From Paludibacteraceae bacterium (lineage in GTDB: Bacteria; Bacteroidota; Bacteroidia; Bacteroidales; Paludibacteraceae): DNA of 35,168 nucleotides. The translations under genes were made by a program, and so were the position numbers. The stretch covers positions 1 to 35,168 of the forward strand of contig JAFTHS010000008.1 in assembly GCA_017457295.1 (NCBI GenBank), read 5' to 3'. Positions 1-7,149 of the stretch are shown here, in pieces. The notes below the pieces were generated by a model. The model did not search any database. It saw only the letters and a program-made list of their open reading frames with translations, and was not told the DNA's origin. Position 1 is the stretch's first letter; every line of letters starts with the position of its first letter.

Positions 1-1
1 C

Positions 2-469
2 AACCGCGCCATGTACACCATGAATATGGAGGAAACGCTCAAAGCATTCCAATATCTGGTTGTCGGATTAAGCGCACTGATATGGCTCATCGGTTTAGGC
101 ACACTGATTTCGGGTGCGGTAGGTGTCAGCAATATCATGCTCGTAACCGTGCGCGAACGTACCAAGGAGATAGGTATCCGTCGTGCCATTGGAGCCAGTC
201 CATGGGTCATAACGAAGCAGATTTTAGCAGAAAGTACGCTCCTCACACTCTTGGCAGGCCTATTGGGTATAGTGGCTGCGGTGGGTGTACTACAAGTAGC
301 TCAACAATTGCTACAAAGCAATGAGATGTTTAGCCAGGACATGCAAATCAGTTTTGGCATAGCCATTGGCGGATTAGTGATATTATTGGTTATTGGACTA
401 TTAGCAGGACTTTTGCCCGCCCGCCGCGCATTAGCCATAAAGCCTATTGAGGCACTTAATGAAGAATAA
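2..469 (+). CDS. MacB/FtsX-type ABC transporter permease, C-terminal part
   Basis: This is the C-terminal part of a permease; the frame is open to the left edge, so the start lies outside the window. About 155 residues are visible. They hold three hydrophobic segments, separated by the cytoplasmic loop VRERTKEIGIRRAIGAS that is typical of FtsX/MacB permeases, and the classic ending PARRALAIKPIEALNEE. The family forms dimeric inner-membrane proteins that transmit ATPase motion to a periplasmic adaptor rather than moving substrate through the membrane itself. The next two genes encode such an adaptor and an outer-membrane channel, so this looks like a MacAB-TolC-type export system. The ATPase is presumably upstream. 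The substrate cannot be inferred. Confidence 0.9.
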   Translation, partial: NRAMYTMNMEETLKAFQYLVVGLSALIWLIGLGTLISGAVGVSNIMLVTVRERTKEIGIRRAIGASPWVITKQILAESTLLTLLAGLLGIVAAVGVLQVAQQLLQSNEMFSQDMQISFGIAIGGLVILLVIGLLAGLLPARRALAIKPIEALNEE

Positions 470-485
470 TAAAATCAACAGAGAT

Positions 486-1583
486 ATGAAAAAAGCAAGA
501 AAATGGATTCTTTTAGCAATCCTCGCAGTGGTTGTAGCAAGTGTATTCATGTATTTGTGGAAGCAATCACGCCCCAAAGAAGTGAAGTATGAAACCAAGG
601 TCGTGACAGTAGGTACTATCCAAAAAACAACGATTGTCACGGGTAAGATCGAGCCACGCGATGAAGTGGAAATCAAACCACAAATATCGGGTATCATTAC
701 CGAACTCTACAAGCAAGCAGGCGACAAAGTGCGTGTGGGAGATGCTATTGCCAAGATCAAGGTCATTCCCGATATGGCGCAACTCAATAGCGCAGAATCG
801 CGTGTGCGTTTAGCGAAATACAACTTAGAGAACGCTCGCCAAGTCTTTGAGCGCGACTCTTTGTTGCTCGCGCAGGAGGTCATTGCACACGAGACCTACG
901 AGAAATCCCGCCTGCAATATATCTCCAACCTCGAAGAACTACAAGCGGCAGAAGATCACCTCAGTATCACGCGCGACGGTGTGGCAAAGAAGGCAGAAAC
1001 TGACTTTACCAACACCATTGTCAAATCCACTATCACAGGTACGGTGCTGGATGTGCCTGTCAAAGTGGGCAACTCAGTCGTTTTGACCAACACCTTCAAC
1101 GATGGTACGACTATTGCCACGGTGGCGGATATGCAGGATCTCCTTTTTGTGGGTAGTATCGATGAGACGGAAGTGGGTAAACTGCGCGAAGGCATGCGCA
1201 TGGATTTGGTCATTGGCGCATTGAATGACCAACGCTTCACAGCCACATTGGAGTATATTGCCCCTAAAGGTACCGAACAAAATGGTGCCATGATGTTCGA
1301 AATCAAAGGCGCAGCCACTATCCCTGATACTGTGATTATTCGCGCAGGATATAGTGCCAATGCCGAGATTGTACTCAATGAGCGTGTGAATGTACTCACT
1401 ATTCCAGAAGCCAATGTAGAGATGGAGGACAATAAGTCATTCGTGCAACTCATTACCGACACCACCACACAAGCGGTAACCCGCACCGAAATCCAAACAG
1501 GTCTTTCCGATGGACTGACCATTGAAGTGACCGAAGGTCTAAAAGCGGGCGATATGATTCGTGGTAACCAAATTACTCAATAA
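486..1583 (+). CDS. HlyD/MacA-family periplasmic adaptor of an efflux pump
   Basis: A 365-residue membrane-fusion protein that would bridge the inner-membrane permease and the outer-membrane channel. Residues about 7-24 form one N-terminal membrane anchor (WILLAILAVVVASVFMYLW). A lipoyl-like half-motif follows (VEIKPQISGIITELYKQAGDKV), then a helical hairpin rich in E, Q and R, and beta-barrel domains to the C-terminus. The start chosen is the ATG at 486, right before the basic residues and anchor. An ATG at 459 in the same frame would add nine residues and overlap the permease stop, suggesting translational coupling; I cannot exclude it. The gene lies 3 bp upstream of the channel gene and is clearly in one operon with it. 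Confidence 0.9.
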   Translation: MKKARKWILLAILAVVVASVFMYLWKQSRPKEVKYETKVVTVGTIQKTTIVTGKIEPRDEVEIKPQISGIITELYKQAGDKVRVGDAIAKIKVIPDMAQLNSAESRVRLAKYNLENARQVFERDSLLLAQEVIAHETYEKSRLQYISNLEELQAAEDHLSITRDGVAKKAETDFTNTIVKSTITGTVLDVPVKVGNSVVLTNTFNDGTTIATVADMQDLLFVGSIDETEVGKLREGMRMDLVIGALNDQRFTATLEYIAPKGTEQNGAMMFEIKGAATIPDTVIIRAGYSANAEIVLNERVNVLTIPEANVEMEDNKSFVQLITDTTTQAVTRTEIQTGLSDGLTIEVTEGLKAGDMIRGNQITQ

Positions 1584-1586
1584 ACT

Positions 1587-2888
1587 ATGAAACAATTACT
1601 TATCATTTCTCTATGCCTCCTTTCATTGAGTATCAACGCCGAAGTTCTTACTTTGCAACAATGTATCGACTCGGCATTACTCAATAGTCTGACCATACAG
1701 AAACAGGGCAATCAATATGCCTCTCAACGCTTGCAATATACCCAGTCCAAAGCCGATATATCGCCTTCTATCAGTGGTTCGGCAGGACAGAGTTGGATAT
1801 TCGGTCGTTCTATCGGAGCAGACAATATCTATCATGCGCAGAACTCCTCACAAACGACATTCAACCTTTCGGCGAATATCGTGCTTTTTGACGGTCTGAA
1901 AATGAAGTACAATATCGACCAAGCACGCGCTAACATGCAGGCAACCGAAGCCAATATGCAGGCATTGCAGATGCAAATCAAGATGAACGTAGCTACCATG
2001 TATCTACAAGTCCTGCTTTGCAAGGAATTGCTCCTTGTCGCTGACAATCAGTTAGCAGATACACGCTTGAAGTTGCAACACGATTCGGCGTTGGTGGCTG
2101 TTAATCGTTTGCCAGCAGGCGAACTCTATACCCTGCAAGCCCAAGTAGCACGCGAGGAGTTGGAAGTCACGCAACGCCAAAACAACCTGCAACTATCGCT
2201 CTTGGACTTAGCACAAGCCATTGAATTGCAAGATATTAGCAACTTCAATATTGCCACTCCAAATAGTGAAGAGTTGGTTGGTGGTTTGCTACCCAATAAC
2301 GAGGAGGTGTATCAAATCGCTTTGCAATCTCGCCCAGAGATAAAGGCACTGGAATATACTATTCAGGCTAACGAGAGTGCACTCAAAGGCACTAAATCCG
2401 CTTATTCACCCACACTCTCTGCTGGGGCCAATATCGGAACGGGCTACTATGATATGCAAGGCGCTGACAATAATGCTTTCGGTACACAAATGAGCGATAA
2501 TTTTAGCGCTTCTGTGGGACTGAATCTCCATGTCCCAATCTATGATAAGAACCAGACCACCACACGCGTGAAGCAACAGAAACTGGCACTTGAGAACGCA
2601 CGTTTGGATTTAGAGCAGCAGAAGAAAGATTTGCGCAAAGAGATTGATCAAGCGTATTTCAATGCACGCAATGCCTATGCCGAGCAACAGGCAGCCGAGA
2701 AGGCAGAACAATCTACTGTAGAGGCCCTACGCTACACAACGCAGAAATATGGGGCAGGTCGTTGTTCATTGTATGAGTACCAGGAGGCGCGCAACAATCA
2801 CTTGCAAGCGCAATCTACACGCCTTCAAGCCCAATACAACTACCTCTTCCGCCTACGTATATTGCAATATTATCAAGGGGTATTGTAA
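1587..2888 (+). CDS. TolC-family outer-membrane efflux protein
   Basis: A 433-residue outer-membrane channel subunit. It has a Sec signal peptide (MKQLLIISLCLLSLSINA, probable cleavage before EVLT), then the usual first motif LTLQQCIDSALLNS. Long amphipathic helices rich in Q, A and E form two OEP repeats, at about residues 25-210 and 235-430. Length and pattern match the TolC/OprM family. It begins 3 bp after the adaptor stop and is the last gene of the efflux operon; a strong hairpin follows at 2961. Together the three gene products would form a continuous path from inner membrane to outside. Confidence 0.92.
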   Translation: MKQLLIISLCLLSLSINAEVLTLQQCIDSALLNSLTIQKQGNQYASQRLQYTQSKADISPSISGSAGQSWIFGRSIGADNIYHAQNSSQTTFNLSANIVLFDGLKMKYNIDQARANMQATEANMQALQMQIKMNVATMYLQVLLCKELLLVADNQLADTRLKLQHDSALVAVNRLPAGELYTLQAQVAREELEVTQRQNNLQLSLLDLAQAIELQDISNFNIATPNSEELVGGLLPNNEEVYQIALQSRPEIKALEYTIQANESALKGTKSAYSPTLSAGANIGTGYYDMQGADNNAFGTQMSDNFSASVGLNLHVPIYDKNQTTTRVKQQKLALENARLDLEQQKKDLRKEIDQAYFNARNAYAEQQAAEKAEQSTVEALRYTTQKYGAGRCSLYEYQEARNNHLQAQSTRLQAQYNYLFRLRILQYYQGVL

Positions 2889-2893
2889 GGCGA

Positions 2894-2957
2894 ATACTTT
2901 CCCTCAATCCTTTCATACCTTTCCCTCAATTCGTTAATACATTTTCTCAATCTTTTA
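2894..2957. repeat. Three imperfect tandem copies of a 21-22 bp unit
   Basis: The units begin at 2894, 2915 and 2937, each with ATAC, and share the core TTTCCCTCAAT (TTTTCTCAAT in the third). The array sits between the tolC-like stop codon and the terminator hairpin. It encodes nothing recognisable. Confidence 0.7.
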
Positions 2958-2960
2958 ATA

Positions 2961-3000
2961 AAATAGGGGCTCACATTGACAAGTGAACCCCTATTTTTTA
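2961..3000 (+). terminator. Rho-independent terminator of the efflux operon
   Basis: The arms ATAGGGGCTCAC (2963-2974) and GTGAACCCCTAT (2983-2994) pair with a single mismatch around an 8-nt loop, followed by TTTTTT. Flanking A and T bases extend the stem. It ends transcription 3' of the tolC-like gene and separates it from the convergent sigma-factor operon. Confidence 0.85.
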
Positions 3001-3051
3001 TCTACTTTACACGTTTTACGCTTCTTAAAAGCGAGGTAAATATTGCATATA

Positions 3052-3342
3052 TCACACCACCAACAACGCCGAAATAGCCGTTAGAATCGCCTCTAAATGG
3101 CTAAAAACAGCATATGCTACAGCCACACTTCCAGTCCCTCCAACCAGTAACCAACGAACGGCGTCCATTCGCATAGCCAACCGCTCCAACATGGTATACC
3201 TACGCAAACTCTCTTGCAACTCGCTACTGGGCGATGGCATGAGATTAATCTGACGAATCGTATCCGCCATAAACGCTTCATTATCTTTCACTTGCGGCGC
3301 ACTCGCCTGCAAACGCTTTTTTATTGTATTATTGGTTATCAT
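3052..3342 (-). CDS. Small membrane protein encoded after the ECF sigma factor
   Basis: A 96-residue protein that I do not recognise by family. The N-terminal half is polar and helical (residues 1-60, with ELQESLRRYTMLERLAMRMDA). Two hydrophobic segments follow, about residues 64-80 (LLVGGTGSVAVAYAVF) and 83-96. It begins 22 bp after the sigma-factor stop and is surely co-transcribed. The position and layout, a soluble N-terminus with a membrane-anchored C-terminus, would suit an anti-sigma-like regulator or a membrane sensor. That role is inference: no anti-sigma domain signature is visible. Confidence 0.75.
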   Translation of the reverse strand: MITNNTIKKRLQASAPQVKDNEAFMADTIRQINLMPSPSSELQESLRRYTMLERLAMRMDAVRWLLVGGTGSVAVAYAVFSHLEAILTAISALLVV

Positions 3343-3379
3343 ATTCGTCTTGGTTCCTTGTTCCTTATTCCTTACTCAA
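3342..3379. repeat. Dispersed intergenic repeat, copy 1
   Basis: Read on the minus strand, this stretch starts TTGAGTAAGGAAT and continues as purine-rich AAGGA-like blocks. About 31 of 38 positions match the segment at 6421-6458. This copy also covers the last codons of the sigma-factor gene; the other lies just after the apt stop. Confidence 0.55.
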
Positions 3380-3859
3380 AATAGTTTTCAGTTTCTTTCT
3401 TGCTCTAAAGAGCATCACCGCGAGATGGGTTTCCGATATTTCGGTTATCTTGCTAATCTCTCGAATACTTTTTTCTTCCAAATAATATAGTATCACCACT
3501 GCCTTCTCTTGCTTCGGCAACTGGTCAATCGCCTGATACAGTGGCTCATAGCGAAAGGCACCATCTGTCTGCTCGCTTGCTAATTCCGTATCAACGCTCT
3601 CATAGTTCTCCACCGCCACACGATGGGTATTCCAATATTTATTCTGTTCGTTAAGGTATTCATTGTAGGCAATGCGGAATATCCATGTTTGTAGCGCAGA
3701 CCTGCCCTCAAAGGTAGCACAATGCAAATATGCTTTGAGTATGGCTTCTTGTGCAAGATCATTAGCCAGTTCTTCATCGCCATGAGTCAGCACGAGCAGG
3801 AATCGCCGAAGGGATTCCTGCAAGCCGCCAATGGCGGAAATAAACTGCTGCTTATCCAT
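3365..3859 (-). CDS. RNA polymerase ECF-type sigma factor
   Basis: A 164-residue sigma-70-family protein with only regions 2 and 4, as in ECF sigmas. Region 2 (residues about 10-75) contains NDLAQEAILKAYLH and the promoter-melting stretch LQTWIFRIAYNEYLN. Region 4 (about 112-160) carries LPKQEKAVVILYYLEEKS and the helix-turn-helix IREISKITEISETHLAVMLFRARKKL. It would redirect RNA polymerase to a small regulon. The gene is followed after 22 bp by a small membrane protein and preceded after 50 bp by a DUF6249-like membrane protein, a grouping familiar from Bacteroides. The signal and regulon are unknown. Confidence 0.93.
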   Translation of the reverse strand: MDKQQFISAIGGLQESLRRFLLVLTHGDEELANDLAQEAILKAYLHCATFEGRSALQTWIFRIAYNEYLNEQNKYWNTHRVAVENYESVDTELASEQTDGAFRYEPLYQAIDQLPKQEKAVVILYYLEEKSIREISKITEISETHLAVMLFRARKKLKTILSKE

Positions 3860-3909
3860 AAAGTGATGAAAAACAAGTGATAAAAATAAGTCAGACAGAC
3901 AAACGCAGT

Positions 3910-4377
3910 TTATTCTTTTTCTGCAAGTGCTTTTTCCTCTTTCTCAATCTCTTTCTTGAGATAATTCTTTGAAACAAAGAATGTTACCAAAAAACCTAAA
4001 CCAATAGCCAGCACAAAACCTCCCATAAGTAGGAATTCAGCAGTAGGACCAGGCAAAGTAGTGCAATGACCATATAATGCTACACCTAATAACGCCAAAC
4101 CTACAAAACTGAATATACATCCCCATTTCAAATTATTGAGAAGTGATTTCTTTGTGCTCACTTGATTCTTTGGCTCTTGCAACATCTCAGCCATTGCTTT
4201 GAAGTCAATATTTGCACCTTCGCTCTTTTCAATCATTTGAGAGATGAGTTTACTGTGCTCCTCCACTTTGTGACGACGATTTTTGAGGAACATGATAACA
4301 CCTACCAATACAACAACTGGAACTGCACCAAAAATTAAAAAGAGTGCTAAAAGGCCTTCAAAAGATACAGGTGACAT
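3910..4377 (-). CDS. DUF6249-like membrane protein
   Basis: About 155 residues. The N-terminal segment GLLALFLIFGAVPVVVLVGVIMFL spans the membrane. A cytoplasmic linker follows (RRHKVEEHSKLISQMIEKSEGANIDFKAMAEML), then two more membrane segments at about residues 85-103 and 117-135 and a charged tail ending EKEEKALAEKE. The pattern, including the short 'D-[FI]-[EK]-x-[ML]' motif in the linker, resembles the DUF6249 proteins found beside sigma factors in Bacteroidales. No function is known. I chose the ATG at 4377 because it starts right before the first membrane segment; an ATG at 4416 would add 13 residues. It lies upstream of the sigma gene and may be in its operon. Confidence 0.75.
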   Translation of the reverse strand: MSPVSFEGLLALFLIFGAVPVVVLVGVIMFLKNRRHKVEEHSKLISQMIEKSEGANIDFKAMAEMLQEPKNQVSTKKSLLNNLKWGCIFSFVGLALLGVALYGHCTTLPGPTAEFLLMGGFVLAIGLGFLVTFFVSKNYLKKEIEKEEKALAEKE

Positions 4378-4545
4378 AATACTAAAAATTTTATAATTAA
4401 ACAAATCGTTCTCCATCGCTTCTTTGCGACTACACCCATTAGACAAATGAGAAAAAGAAAATATTACAAACGACTGTTATTTTTTCTAACAAAACACATC
4501 ATTTTGCCTGTGTCTTGTTCCACACTCCTCAAAAATATTCAATTC

Positions 4546-6363
4546 TCAGGGCGTTATTTTGCCATTAAAATGCTCGTAAAGCTTTGTGCCTGAGCGAGTT
4601 CCGAGCAAATCAATCCATTCTTCTAATTTCGCACTTCTAGCACGCGCCATAGAGCCAAAACGTTGCAGTATCTTTTGCTTAGTAACTGCGCCAACTCCTT
4701 GAATATCATCGAGTTCGCTCTTCGTTTGTGCCTTACTGCGCTTCTTTTTGTGGTAACTAATAGCAAACCGATGCACCTCATCTTGTATCTCTACCATTAG
4801 ACGGAAGATCTCATCCGTCACTTTCATACCAAACTCCTGAACAGGGTCGCCATAGAGTAGGGTATTCGTCCTATGCTTCTTGTCCTTCTTCAGTCCCGCT
4901 ATCGGAATTTGCAAGCCCAACTCTCCTTCCACCACCTCACGAATAGCACCCATCTGTCCCAGACCACCATCGGCAATAATCAAGTCGGGTAGGGGACTGC
5001 CTTCCTCCATCAATCGGCTATATCTCCTTCTCACTACCTCCTTCATACTCGCGTAGTCATCGGGACCTTCCACCGTCTTTATCTCAAATTTCTTATACTC
5101 GCTCTTGCACGCGCGTCCCTTCTTAAACACTACACAACCTGCCACTGCATTGCTACCTTGCGTGTTCGAGTTATCAAAACTATCTATCCACATCGGCATT
5201 GTAGGCAAGCCCAGCAACTTCTGCAAACCACCCAAGATACGTACCGCGCGTTGGTCAGGATTCAGCTTATCATCCTGTTTAATGCGGTCCTTCTTATACT
5301 GCTGCACATTCTGCATGGCCAAGTCCAAGAGCTTCTTTTTGTCGCCTCCCAGAGCAATATTCACATGCAGATTTTCATCAATTATCTCCGGAATAAACGG
5401 AACAATCACCTCTTTTGTTGTACTTCCCAATTGCTCCCGCAATTCGTAAATACCCATTGCCAAAACCTCCTCTCTCGTCTCATCTAACTGCTTCTTATAC
5501 TCAATCGTCTGCCCCTGTACAATACTTCCTCTATGCACATGCAGCATGCTGATATACACATTTTGCCCCATTTCATCGTAACCAAACACATCCACATCGC
5601 CCGCATGCGAGTTCGTGATAATCGTTTTACTGGTAAATTGTTCGATGAAATCGAGCTTTTCTTTCAGTCTGCCTGCCTCTTCATACCGCATTTCTACGGC
5701 TGCTTGCAACATCTCTGCCTCTATCTGCTTACTAATCTCTTGCGCATCGCCTCGAATAATCTTCCGTGCAGCATCAATATACTCCATATACTGCTCATGG
5801 CTCACTTTCGCCTCGCACACGCCGCAGCAATTACCCAAATGATACTTCAAGCACACGCGATATTTCCCCATTTCAACGCTACTTTTGTTCATTTGCATAG
5901 CGCATGTGCGAATAGGGTAGAGCTTATGAATGAGCTCCAACACCAAGTCCAGTGTATAGCCAAAACTATATGGTCCAAAATACTCGCCTACACCTTTGAT
6001 TATCTTCCGTGTCTTGAATATTCTGGGATACTCTTCCCTCGTAATGCAAATACTTGGATAACTCTTTCCGTCCTTGAGCAGGATATTATAGTGGGGTTGA
6101 TACTGCTTAATGAGGTTATTTTCCAGCAAAAACGCATCCTGCTCGCTATTCACCACCACATATTTGATGTCCGCAATACTCTGAACCAGCAGTTTAGTCT
6201 TATAGCGATCCTGCTCTTTATGAAAATAACTACTTACGCGACGTTTCAGGTTCTTGGCCTTACCCACATAAATAACCTCCCCTGCTTCATTGAAGTATTG
6301 GTACACCCCTGGCTCTTCAGGTATGCGCTGAAGCAGCTCTTGTATATGTGGATTTTTAGACAT
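4546..6363 (-). CDS. uvrC: Excinuclease ABC subunit C
   Basis: A 605-residue protein, full family length. UvrC makes both incisions around DNA lesions in nucleotide-excision repair after UvrAB loading. The N-terminal GIY-YIG nuclease domain (residues about 14-95) contains EEPGVYQYFNEAGEVIYVGKAKNLKRR. A cysteine cluster follows (CAMQ...CLKYHLGNCCGVCEAK, about 157-186), which fits the iron-sulphur cluster reported for UvrC. A UVR helical hairpin for UvrB binding lies at about 207-242. The RNase H-like endonuclease domain includes DLIIADGGLGQM. The tandem helix-hairpin-helix is at the C-terminus (DIQGVGAVTKQKILQRFGS). It lies 98 bp downstream of apt. Confidence 0.97.
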   Translation of the reverse strand: MSKNPHIQELLQRIPEEPGVYQYFNEAGEVIYVGKAKNLKRRVSSYFHKEQDRYKTKLLVQSIADIKYVVVNSEQDAFLLENNLIKQYQPHYNILLKDGKSYPSICITREEYPRIFKTRKIIKGVGEYFGPYSFGYTLDLVLELIHKLYPIRTCAMQMNKSSVEMGKYRVCLKYHLGNCCGVCEAKVSHEQYMEYIDAARKIIRGDAQEISKQIEAEMLQAAVEMRYEEAGRLKEKLDFIEQFTSKTIITNSHAGDVDVFGYDEMGQNVYISMLHVHRGSIVQGQTIEYKKQLDETREEVLAMGIYELREQLGSTTKEVIVPFIPEIIDENLHVNIALGGDKKKLLDLAMQNVQQYKKDRIKQDDKLNPDQRAVRILGGLQKLLGLPTMPMWIDSFDNSNTQGSNAVAGCVVFKKGRACKSEYKKFEIKTVEGPDDYASMKEVVRRRYSRLMEEGSPLPDLIIADGGLGQMGAIREVVEGELGLQIPIAGLKKDKKHRTNTLLYGDPVQEFGMKVTDEIFRLMVEIQDEVHRFAISYHKKKRSKAQTKSELDDIQGVGAVTKQKILQRFGSMARARSAKLEEWIDLLGTRSGTKLYEHFNGKITP

Positions 6364-6367
6364 TTAT

Positions 6368-6382
6368 TCCGATAAAATCGGA
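6368..6382. other. Small inverted repeat before uvrC
   Basis: TCCGAT-AAA-ATCGGA is a perfect 6-bp inverted repeat ending 5 bp upstream of the uvrC start codon. It may form a small hairpin in the leader or be a protein site; nothing decides between these. Confidence 0.35.
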
Positions 6383-6420
6383 GCAAATTACAAATCAGTT
6401 ACATTGATTTCGGTGTTACT

Positions 6421-6458
6421 AATTTGTCTTTGCTCCTTATTCTTGATTCCTTACTCAA
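6421..6458. repeat. Dispersed intergenic repeat, copy 2
   Basis: Partner of the element at 3342-3379, with the same minus-strand beginning TTGAGTAAGGAAT and about 80 percent identity overall. It sits directly after the apt stop codon, inside the apt-uvrC spacer. Confidence 0.55.
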
Positions 6459-6461
6459 GGT

Positions 6462-6986
6462 TTAGCAACTCAGCAAGCTACTAACCTCTACATCGTCACC
6501 AAACACTTTTCTGCCATTCAAGAACTCCAACTCAATAATAAAGTTGATATACACCTTCTTTACATTGAATTTCTTTACCAGTTCCAGCGCAGCAGCCATC
6601 GAGCCACCAGTAGCCAATAGGTCATCATGCAGCAGCACCACATCATTTTCATTCAGCGCATCTGCGTGAATTTGAATAGTATCTACGCCATATTCCTTTG
6701 CATAACTTACTTCAATAGTCTCTGCTGGCAATTTACCCGGTTTGCGAATAGGCACAAATCCTGCACCCAGTTCCATTGCTACCGCAGGTGCCAAAATAAA
6801 CCCGCGCGACTCAATACCCACCACTTTTGTAATACCATATGCACGATACAAATTGGCAATCTCGTCTTTCATCCATTTCAAATACTCTGGATTACTCAGC
6901 ACAGTAGTAATGTCCTTAAATACAATTCCCTCTACAGGAAAATCCTTCACGTCGCGAATGTGCGCGATAATCTCTTCTTGTTTCAT
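6462..6986 (-). CDS. apt: Adenine phosphoribosyltransferase
   Basis: A 174-residue cytoplasmic enzyme that joins adenine to PRPP to make AMP in purine salvage. The N-terminus (DVKDFPVEGIVFKDITTVLSN) is diagnostic for bacterial Apt. The PRPP-binding loop appears as VVLLHDDLLATGGSMAAAL at about residues 117-135, with VVGIESRGFILAPAVA and the flexible-loop region GFVPIRKPGKLP before it. The canonical loop is VDDLLATGGT; here D is kept, the leading V is H and the final T is S, which is tolerated in the family. It lies between mnmG and uvrC. The parS-like site is 41 bp upstream of its start codon. I see no clear promoter of its own. Confidence 0.96.
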   Translation of the reverse strand: MKQEEIIAHIRDVKDFPVEGIVFKDITTVLSNPEYLKWMKDEIANLYRAYGITKVVGIESRGFILAPAVAMELGAGFVPIRKPGKLPAETIEVSYAKEYGVDTIQIHADALNENDVVLLHDDLLATGGSMAAALELVKKFNVKKVYINFIIELEFLNGRKVFGDDVEVSSLLSC

Positions 6987-7026
6987 ATCTTTATTTATTG
7001 TTAATTATCTAATCAATTGTCTTAAA

Positions 7027-7042
7027 TGTTCCACGTGAAACA
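7027..7042. other. parS: parS-like ParB-binding site
   Basis: TGTTCCACGTGAAACA differs at one position from the perfect 16-bp parS palindrome TGTTTCACGTGAAACA. It fits the consensus TGTTnCACGTGAAACA known from Bacillus and conserved across bacterial phyla. ParB loads here as a CTP-dependent clamp and directs origin segregation and SMC loading. The site lies in the mnmG-apt spacer rather than in a gene. parA and parB are not in this window. Confidence 0.8.
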
Positions 7043-7092
7043 TTGTTATATTGCCTCTATGTTATCACGGCTCTCACTCGGTGAAGTCTTCT

Positions 7093-7125
7093 CTCGTTGT
7101 CGTGTCGTTGCCGTCTCGTTGCCGT
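7093..7125. repeat. Three tandem 11-bp repeats in the mnmG-apt spacer
   Basis: Units CTCGTTGTCGT, GTCGTTGCCGT and CTCGTTGCCGT follow each other without gaps. They lie 24 bp beyond the mnmG stop codon and about 50 bp from the parS-like site. Confidence 0.7.
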
Positions 7126-7149
7126 AATTGTCTCGAAACATACAGGTAA

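Noticed and set aside
5533..6375. 280-codon plus-strand ORF
   Set aside because: It lies entirely opposite uvrC, starts nowhere near a promoter and has the biased composition of an antisense frame.
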